This document shows positions 57,928 through 64,000 of a DNA stretch of 64,000 nucleotides, piece after piece. The position numbers and the translations under genes were made by a program. The stretch comes from Komagataella phaffii GS115 (taxonomy: Eukaryota; Ascomycota; Pichiomycetes; Pichiales; Pichiaceae): the NCBI RefSeq assembly GCF_000027005.1, contig NC_012963.1:806001-870000 (forward strand), in the 5' to 3' direction. The notes under the pieces were generated by a model. It had not been told where the DNA came from and searched no databases. It saw nothing but the letters and a program-made list of their open reading frames with translations. The stretch's first letter is position 1. Each line of letters begins with the position of its first letter.

Positions 57928-58055
57928 GAAGATGAATTGTAAACAGAGAAAGAGGAATCTCCTCGGAGATATTCGAGCTCTGTTGTTAGAAGGCCCTTCA
58001 CGGTTGTGTCCCGCGAAGCTACTTGTTCTGAGTAGAAATATCAGAAATGCTGTAT

Positions 58056-58061
58056 ACGCGT
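58056..58061. promoter_or_regulatory. MCB-type box (ACGCGT) upstream of DCD1
   Basis: A perfect ACGCGT lies 35 bp before the preferred DCD1 ATG. The core is that of MBF-regulated DNA-synthesis genes. If the upstream ATG at 57926 were used, this sequence would be coding. Confidence 0.45.
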
Positions 58062-58096
58062 CAGTTTTCCGCCCACCTAGCCTAGTCTGCATTTCA

Positions 58097-59023
58097 ATGC
58101 TGATAGGCATCTCTGGAACCAAATGTTCCGGCAGGACAACTGTAGCTCGTTATTTGACATACCAAGGATTCAAACACATATCGTTAGAGCCTTCAATATT
58201 GAATATTGACCATAAGTTCGAAGATGAAGATGAACTGGTCGATTTCGTCACCAAGAACTACTCTGAAAATTTCGTCTTATCACACATTGACAATCCTGTT
58301 CTTCTAAGCAAGTTATCCAAAAGGCCGTTCTTTTTACATATTTCATTGGAAAGCTCTATACTCAAACGACACCAGAGAAGATGCTCAAAGGCGGGGGATA
58401 TTTCTCTGGAGGAGTTCGTCATAGACTGTGATAAATACACTTTTGATCATAAATTGATAGAGATAAGTAATCTAGCCGACATTACCATCATTAATAATCA
58501 TGACTCCATCAACCAGTTGTATTCACATCTTTCCAATGTCAACTTGTTGAACCCGACAAGATTAAGACCGTCGTGGGATGCCTACTTCATGAGATTGGCA
58601 GATCTGGCAGCTTTGAGATCCAATTGCATGAAAAGAAGAGTTGGGTGTGTAGTGGTCAGAGATAACAGAATTATTTCTACTGGTTACAACGGCACACCAA
58701 GAAATATGCCTAATTGCAATCAAGGAGGGTGCGCTAGATGCAATTCGGGAAACTCGTCAGGGAACGGCCTATCAACCTGCTTATGCCTACACGCAGAGGA
58801 GAACGCATTGTTGGAAGCAGGAAGAGATCGAATCAGTACCAACAGTATTCTCTACTGTAACACATGTCCATGTTTGACATGCTCCATTAAAATTATTCAG
58901 AGTGGCATTCAAGAGGTGGTCTATTCCCAGAGTTACAGCATGGATACACTTTCTTACCAGGCATTGAATGCTGCTGGAGTAAAACTTCGTCAGTATTCTC
59001 CACCCCAAGGAGGCGTCATGTAA
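58097..59023 (+). CDS. DCD1: Deoxycytidylate (dCMP) deaminase
   Basis: Starting at the ATG at 58097 (MLIGISGTK, as in S. cerevisiae MLIGVSGTK) gives 308 residues (312 in S. cerevisiae). The C-terminal deaminase domain has RPSWDAYFMRLA, SNCMKRRVGCVVV, the zinc/proton-shuttle motif LCLHAEENALLEAGRD and the zinc ligands in TCPCLTC. The N-terminal half resembles a nucleotide-kinase P-loop domain (GTKCSGRTT). The enzyme converts dCMP to dUMP for dTTP synthesis. The frame is also open from an ATG at 57926, adding 57 basic residues. It ends 29 bp from the convergent FMP41. Confidence 0.95.
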   Translation: MLIGISGTKCSGRTTVARYLTYQGFKHISLEPSILNIDHKFEDEDELVDFVTKNYSENFVLSHIDNPVLLSKLSKRPFFLHISLESSILKRHQRRCSKAGDISLEEFVIDCDKYTFDHKLIEISNLADITIINNHDSINQLYSHLSNVNLLNPTRLRPSWDAYFMRLADLAALRSNCMKRRVGCVVVRDNRIISTGYNGTPRNMPNCNQGGCARCNSGNSSGNGLSTCLCLHAEENALLEAGRDRISTNSILYCNTCPCLTCSIKIIQSGIQEVVYSQSYSMDTLSYQALNAAGVKLRQYSPPQGGVM

Positions 59024-59052
59024 TAAAATGTTTATTCTTTACTTCTCAATCT

Positions 59053-59757
59053 TTAGGTTTCTTTGTACTCATATGGTCCAGGTTTCTGGTCCACCTCGAC
59101 GTCGATAACGGATTCTGGAATTACCTTCCCATCAACAGAAATAAAAGCTTCGACATGGTCACCAGGAACGAGCTTCCCCACACCCTTTGGAGTTCCTGTT
59201 AGAATCACATCGCCTTTTTCAAGGGTCATGATTGAGCTCATGGTAGCGAAGATTTGATGAACTGGGAATATCATCAAATTGGTCAGGTCATCTTGACGAG
59301 TTTCTCCGTTGACTTTCAAGTGCAATTGAACATTATAAGGATCAGGGATTTGAGATTTGGAAATGAAGGGAGAAAGGGGCAAGAAAGTGTCAAATCCTTT
59401 CCCAATTGACCAAGGCAAACCTTTCTTTTTGGCTTCATCCTGAACGTTTCGGGCTGTCAAGTCAATCGCCAACGAGTAACCTGCAATTGCATCGAGCGCA
59501 TCCTCGGCGGTAAATGTTTCAGGGTCCAGATTCTTCAACTGTTTGTTGAGTACGACAGCCAATTCTACCTCATGGTGAACCACAACCCCCTTAGGTACCA
59601 GAATGGGGCCGTCCTTTGGAAGCAGCACAGATGACGATGGTTTCAGAAAGAAGAAGGGCTGGGAGGGTGTTCTGTTGTTTAGCTCTTTGATATGAGCCAC
59701 GTAGTTTCTGCCAATGCAGAGAAACTTCCCCGCCTCTTTTACAAAGTTGAATGACAT
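59053..59757 (-). CDS. FMP41: FAH-domain hydrolase Fmp41 (FAHD1-like)
   Basis: The 234-residue protein is a single fumarylacetoacetate-hydrolase-type domain. CIGRNYVAHIKEL, PFFFLKPSSS, the metal-binding HHEVELAVV, the Asp-containing GYSLAIDLTARN, and VILTGTPKGVG are all present. Human FAHD1 is a mitochondrial acylpyruvase and oxaloacetate decarboxylase; S. cerevisiae Fmp41 (259 residues) was found in mitochondria. No long presequence is seen here. A TATATA lies about 85 bp upstream (59841-59846). It is next to SKO1 as in S. cerevisiae (YNL168C-YNL167C). Confidence 0.92.
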   Translation of the reverse strand: MSFNFVKEAGKFLCIGRNYVAHIKELNNRTPSQPFFFLKPSSSVLLPKDGPILVPKGVVVHHEVELAVVLNKQLKNLDPETFTAEDALDAIAGYSLAIDLTARNVQDEAKKKGLPWSIGKGFDTFLPLSPFISKSQIPDPYNVQLHLKVNGETRQDDLTNLMIFPVHQIFATMSSIMTLEKGDVILTGTPKGVGKLVPGDHVEAFISVDGKVIPESVIDVEVDQKPGPYEYKET

Positions 59758-59941
59758 TTCGTTCTAGTATACAGGAGAAAGAGGACGCTTTGAAATTACA
59801 CCATACTGTGGTTGTTTGAGTACCCGCGATTGCTTTGACTATATATTTCTAAAGTCTATACAGGACCGGGGTCGGCATCGGGATTGATTGGCGTTAATGA
59901 CGACCCCTCAAAATTTATTATGTAAAGAGGAGGATTAAATT

Positions 59942-61216
59942 CTAGCTTTTCCTCTCTCCCAAACTCGTATTGTTAGAAGCCATTAACGCAGTATTTTCTG
60001 TTTGTGAATTTTGATTTGAAAGTGTGTTTAGCCCGTTTAATTGTATTTGATTTGCTGGCTTTCCCATCATCGTAGACCCTAACTCCATTTGTTCTTCAGG
60101 ACCCACAGGCTTCCGTCCTTGGTCAACGTATTGAGTGGAATTTAAGATAGCATTCAAATTTTCAACACCACCAAGCTGATCTATCAAAGTCGGGCAATTG
60201 TGATGTGAATACAATATGGTTCTGAGGGTTAGAACCTGTTCTCGGAGCATGTTTACTTGGAAATTAAGAGCATTGTAGTTTTGTGAGTAGAAATTTAGTT
60301 CCTCTTCCATACGTTGCACTTTTTGTTTCTTTCTTTGCCGGCATTTCGATGCAGCCACCCTATTCCGTTCCAGGAAACTCTTCCGCTTTCCCTCTTCGTC
60401 AGCAGGCGTCTTCTTTGAGTCAGGCTCAGCTGACTTCTCATCTGTTGTTGCAACCGACGCGGTTCTCTTCTTAGATTTCGAACCCTCTTTTTTAACCTTC
60501 AAGTCCTTGGCACTGTCGCAGTCTGTGCTATTTAATGATGTTACTGGCGTGGGAAGTTGTGTCTCTTCCTTCTTCAAGCTCTGTGGAGGTTCAGCTGCGC
60601 TTGGAAATGCCAACAGCGACGATAAGTTAGAGATAAGCGCCGGAGGAACTGGATACGGATTGTTGACGTTCGGCGGCACCTGTGAACCGACACCCTGTGG
60701 GGGAGGGGGAGCTTGTGGAAGAGGACCCTGAAGAACCTGGCCTTGCATAACCGGTACTTGATGGACTGGGACTTGAGAAACCGGGACTTGGGGAATCGGA
60801 GTTAGCCCTGTTCGAAGATAAGATTCGTTAGGCGTTAGTCCCGACCTTCGAGCGTTCAGGACAAACTGTTGCATAAGGCTTTGCGAGCTATGGTGGTTGG
60901 TGAGTCCTGGGAATGTGTTCGAATTGTAATTTACGTTCCACATAGCACCAGGAGTTATCGAAAGACCCGAACCACCAGGGGAGAGGCCAGTTAGCGGTGG
61001 CAGAATGTTCTTCTTGGACCCGCCGGGCGTTAGTACAGTGGGAGAAGCACCTTCTGTGGTAAGGTTAGGTTGCTGCTTAGGATTGAGAGCGATCTTCTTA
61101 TCTTTTGTATCGCTAGAAGGCTTGCTGGCGAACGATTGCTCAAACGGGTTAGGCTCCAATTCTAAACCCGATTTGGTTGTTTTTCCCAAATCGTTAGGAG
61201 GACTAACGGAGTTCAT
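59942..61216 (-). CDS. SKO1: bZIP transcription factor Sko1 (ATF/CREB family)
   Basis: The 424-residue protein has an N-terminal Atf1/Sko1-type stress motif (EPNPFEQSFA at about 22), a Ser/Pro-rich stretch with a Sko1-like SGLTPNESYLRTGLTP, Pro/Gln/Val repeats (QVPV units near 143-155), and a bZIP: the basic region ERNRVAASKCRQRKK at about 283-297 followed by a leucine zipper with FQVNMLREQVLTLR. Sko1 is the Hog1 MAPK target that represses or activates osmotic and oxidative stress genes through CRE sites. A CRE-like site lies 155 bp upstream of its own start. Confidence 0.9.
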   Translation of the reverse strand: MNSVSPPNDLGKTTKSGLELEPNPFEQSFASKPSSDTKDKKIALNPKQQPNLTTEGASPTVLTPGGSKKNILPPLTGLSPGGSGLSITPGAMWNVNYNSNTFPGLTNHHSSQSLMQQFVLNARRSGLTPNESYLRTGLTPIPQVPVSQVPVHQVPVMQGQVLQGPLPQAPPPPQGVGSQVPPNVNNPYPVPPALISNLSSLLAFPSAAEPPQSLKKEETQLPTPVTSLNSTDCDSAKDLKVKKEGSKSKKRTASVATTDEKSAEPDSKKTPADEEGKRKSFLERNRVAASKCRQRKKQKVQRMEEELNFYSQNYNALNFQVNMLREQVLTLRTILYSHHNCPTLIDQLGGVENLNAILNSTQYVDQGRKPVGPEEQMELGSTMMGKPANQIQLNGLNTLSNQNSQTENTALMASNNTSLGERKS

Positions 61217-61655
61217 GAGACTGAGACTGGGTCAGAGCTTCTCTCTTTGGTGTACTGGTGTATATGATGTAGGGCGGGCAGCGCAATAAACGCACAATAG
61301 CAATTGAATCAGACCGGTAGCTTTACTGATTCAACAGAAAAAAAAAAGAAAATTTGGAGGAGTAACGTAATGACGACGTCATTGGATTGAAACAAAGATT
61401 CGCGATCACAGAAAAACGAGAACCACAGATTTCGATGTTAGATGATAGTTGCTGGATGGCTGATGCTACCGAGAGGTGCAAGGCATTTGAGGGAACTTGA
61501 CAGAGATGGTCTTGAGATTGTCAGCAGCTCAGATTACTGGCTACTGCTGCTTGAGTTTCAACCGAATCACTTTGATTAACTAATAATAAAATTACATTGT
61601 TTGTTTTTGACCAGAAGGGCACCCACACCGGATTACTTGAAAGTTCATTTTTTGT
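61217..61655. promoter_or_regulatory. SKO1 promoter and RPC10 3' flank
   Basis: A 439-bp stretch with an A11 run near 61338-61348 and the CRE-like element at 61371. No gene is supported. Confidence 0.5.
61371..61381. promoter_or_regulatory. CRE-like inverted half-sites upstream of SKO1
   Basis: TGACG-A-CGTCA, two ATF/CREB half-sites inverted around one base, 155 bp before the SKO1 ATG; AACGTAAT lies just beside it. The canonical CRE is TGACGTCA, so spacing differs by the extra bases. Confidence 0.5.
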
Positions 61656-62045
<390 letters not shown>

Positions 62046-62095
62046 CTAATTCTAGTGATAGTGCATACCTCCCAACGAGACCCTAACGTGTTTAG

Positions 62096-63874
62096 ATGCT
62101 ACAAAGTCTAGGTAGCTCCAACCGTTGGAGAACTGTTCAGACTTGTACGTATGTGTGGGATCGTTGTTTCGCACAAATGGCTACTGCCTGTAACAATCAG
62201 GAGTATCTCCAGTTCTTACCTTATGTGGGAAAGGGATCCAAGTTCAAGACTCATTATATCAACTCCTTTAACAGCGTATCCAACTCTAACCAATCACATG
62301 ATGACCACGAACTACGCAGTAGACAGCAAAAATTGACGAATTATAAGAAAATCTCCAAGTATCTCTCGCAGGACGAGTTATTTCAACTGAACCAAGAATT
62401 CATCCAACAAATATTCTCTTTAATCACCAGTTTCAGGTATGATTCTAAAATCCTAGATCCAGGAACTGTTCAAGAGTTTTACAGACAACCAAGAGTCTTG
62501 TCAAGGGCACCTAAGTTACCAGAATCACTGAACATCGAGGTTTTCACGGAGTATGTAGACCAGATCACGAATAATCGATATGTGCATAACCACGCTTCTA
62601 ACGAGGAAAACGTTATTCCAATGTTGCTGCGTCAGTTCTTTCACAAGGATAACAGACACTGTATGAAACTGAGGGGTATTCACTCCTACAACAACGTTAT
62701 TCGTTTCTTTCTTTCTAAGAACGACCTACCATATGCGAAATCGTTGTTGGCTCAGATGAGAACAGAAGGAATTAGGCCAAATAGATTGACATACAATCTT
62801 TTTATTGGTCATTTGAGGAACATGCCTGTACACTATACAAACCCCCTCATTACTGTTTTGAAGTATTTGGGTTTAATGAGAAAGGAATACATTTCTCCTG
62901 ATTCAACCACATGGCATCTGATCTACCAGATTTTGCCAGACAAAATTTCCAAGCAAATGTTATTGGACAAAATGGATCAACTGGGATTTTCCAGAACTGC
63001 ACTTTTGACACGGTTCGAACTGGAATCGCTCTCGTGTTCTAATGAAATGACGAAATTGCTGCAGAGCACTCCACCACCATCGAAGGACATAAACTGTTTC
63101 AATATTTTGTTTTCTCAATTGGTCATAGAGAAAAAATATCAGAAATGTTGGGAATTGCTCCATGAAACTACACTAACTCCCAACTTGTCCACTCTCAATA
63201 GCATTCTCAATTCTCTCCGAAACAATTCCCGAGTCGATCTGTGTTTTGTCTTTTACAATTACATGCTGGACAAGTTCAAGATTTCCCCTAACACTACCAC
63301 TTTTCACTACTTGATTGCGGCAGCTGTCAAGCAGGGATTTCATAATAATTGGAGACAGGTCCTCAGGATTCTATATCATGAAATGTTAGTTGTTACAGGA
63401 ACCACAAATAACTTCTCAGGATACTATCTTCAACGGGCCAAAGCCCGTTCTTTAATTGATCTGAAAAATAATCAAGCTCCGTTGAATTTAAAAACTCCAC
63501 TTTCAACCGCAGAACTGGACATCCGTCACCAACTTTTTAATGATCTTTCTATCAATACAGAAACCAAGAAATTCCCAACCATACCAAACACACAGAAACA
63601 TGGGCCAAAGTTTGTAAAAGCTGCTCTTACAAGCGGGTACCACAGAGCTAAACCTTCCAAAAACGGAGAACAGAAAGGAAACTACATACACCTGGCCAAC
63701 AGAGCCAAGTCTGTCAAGAGTGCCATACAAAAAGATTTTAAACAAAAGGACAAAATGCATAATTTATCCCGAAGGTATAGAGATCGAATCAGCATCATCA
63801 AAGAGGGTTACACGAGCAATCTTAAACAAAAACTTGTAGATAACAATATGGTCTCTGTTCCCTATCTAAAATAG
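62096..63874 (+). CDS. Mitochondrial PPR-type RNA-binding protein
   Basis: The 592-residue protein starts MLQSLGSSNRWRTVQT, a plausible mitochondrial presequence. PPR-like helical repeats are visible: IHSYNNVIRFFLSKNDLPYA then LLAQMRTEGIRPNRLTYNLF near 195-240, INCFNILFSQLVIEKKY near 325, and FHYLIAAAVKQGF near 400. The last 130 residues are basic and Lys-rich. Such proteins control stability or translation of single mitochondrial mRNAs (for example Aep, Pet and Ccm1 proteins of S. cerevisiae). They diverge fast, so I cannot name the orthologue or target RNA. Confidence 0.8.
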   Translation: MLQSLGSSNRWRTVQTCTYVWDRCFAQMATACNNQEYLQFLPYVGKGSKFKTHYINSFNSVSNSNQSHDDHELRSRQQKLTNYKKISKYLSQDELFQLNQEFIQQIFSLITSFRYDSKILDPGTVQEFYRQPRVLSRAPKLPESLNIEVFTEYVDQITNNRYVHNHASNEENVIPMLLRQFFHKDNRHCMKLRGIHSYNNVIRFFLSKNDLPYAKSLLAQMRTEGIRPNRLTYNLFIGHLRNMPVHYTNPLITVLKYLGLMRKEYISPDSTTWHLIYQILPDKISKQMLLDKMDQLGFSRTALLTRFELESLSCSNEMTKLLQSTPPPSKDINCFNILFSQLVIEKKYQKCWELLHETTLTPNLSTLNSILNSLRNNSRVDLCFVFYNYMLDKFKISPNTTTFHYLIAAAVKQGFHNNWRQVLRILYHEMLVVTGTTNNFSGYYLQRAKARSLIDLKNNQAPLNLKTPLSTAELDIRHQLFNDLSINTETKKFPTIPNTQKHGPKFVKAALTSGYHRAKPSKNGEQKGNYIHLANRAKSVKSAIQKDFKQKDKMHNLSRRYRDRISIIKEGYTSNLKQKLVDNNMVSVPYLK

Positions 63875-63929
63875 TAAATATAATTATAGCATGCATCAGA
63901 ATAGGGTCTTGTGATAACAGGCAAGCTCA

Positions 63930-64000
63930 TTAATCTAAAGTCTGCTCTTGTAATCGGTCGATAAGTTCGTCAGAAACTAAACTTGCATAACTTGAAGATA
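63930..64000 (-). CDS. 3' end of a gene running off the window
   Basis: On the minus strand, a frame open from the window edge reads about 22 codons ending SDELIDRLQEQTLD and TAA, 55 bp from the convergent PPR gene stop. Its composition is protein-like and the convergent layout is usual here. Too short to identify. Confidence 0.45.
   Translation of the reverse strand, partial: SSSYASLVSDELIDRLQEQTLD

Overview
The window is nuclear DNA from a budding yeast, most likely a methylotrophic Komagataella (Pichia pastoris) type species. Genes are dense and almost all intronless. Nearly every protein has a recognisable Saccharomyces cerevisiae relative at moderate similarity. CTG codons fall at conserved leucines in the acetate-transporter-family gene, so this is not a CUG-Ser yeast. 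The one intron found has canonical GTAAGT / TACTAAC / TAG signals. The species call is inference; the class of organism is well supported.

Layout. 1-9 kb: a divergent Cyc8/Ssn6-like TPR protein, purine nucleoside phosphorylase (PNP1), an orphan disordered protein, PSG1, a Cys-rich GPI cell-wall protein and DLT1. 8.8-18 kb: tRNA-splicing SEN15, mitochondrial SAM37, the kinetochore scaffold SPC105 with a MELT array, a Snf1-kinase beta subunit and a Ser-rich putative regulator. A 1.5-kb gene-poor stretch holding tRNA-Asn(GTT) follows. 19-31 kb: ANR2, PAN2, mitochondrial RTC6 (bL36m), RTT10/WDR6, a HAD hydrolase and DCW1/DFG5. 31-45 kb: TCO89, a Gcr1_C-domain regulator, VPS45, CTI6, a SET-domain protein, a PPQ1/PPZ phosphatase, CBC2, DOT5, a short RIF1 and DCG1. 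45-64 kb: an ATO/ADY2 transporter with a complex promoter, a repeat-bearing GPI protein, APD1, a PDI-family protein, RAX2, TFC8, DCD1, FMP41, SKO1, RPC10 (two exons), a PPR protein and the end of one more gene.

The genes do not form one pathway. They are housekeeping and regulatory genes whose order partly preserves S. cerevisiae neighbourhoods: YPL178W-YPL183W-A, YGL093W-YGL095C, YMR059W-YMR060C, YKL046C-YKL047W, YNL167C-YNL168C and YHR143W-A-YHR144C. This supports the orthology calls. Fifteen convergent gene pairs are separated by under 100 bp, and one pair overlaps by 4 bp.

I did not find a mobile element, CRISPR array or convincing new multi-gene system. The most useful leads are the RPC10 terminal intron, a Dot5 peroxiredoxin with a single cysteine, shortened RIF1 and TCO89, an interrupted ASC domain in the Snf1 beta subunit, a possible mitochondrial isoform of dCMP deaminase, an orphan Ser-rich regulator, and promoter elements (two MCB boxes, a CRE-like site before SKO1, a C-rich repeat mosaic before the ATO gene).
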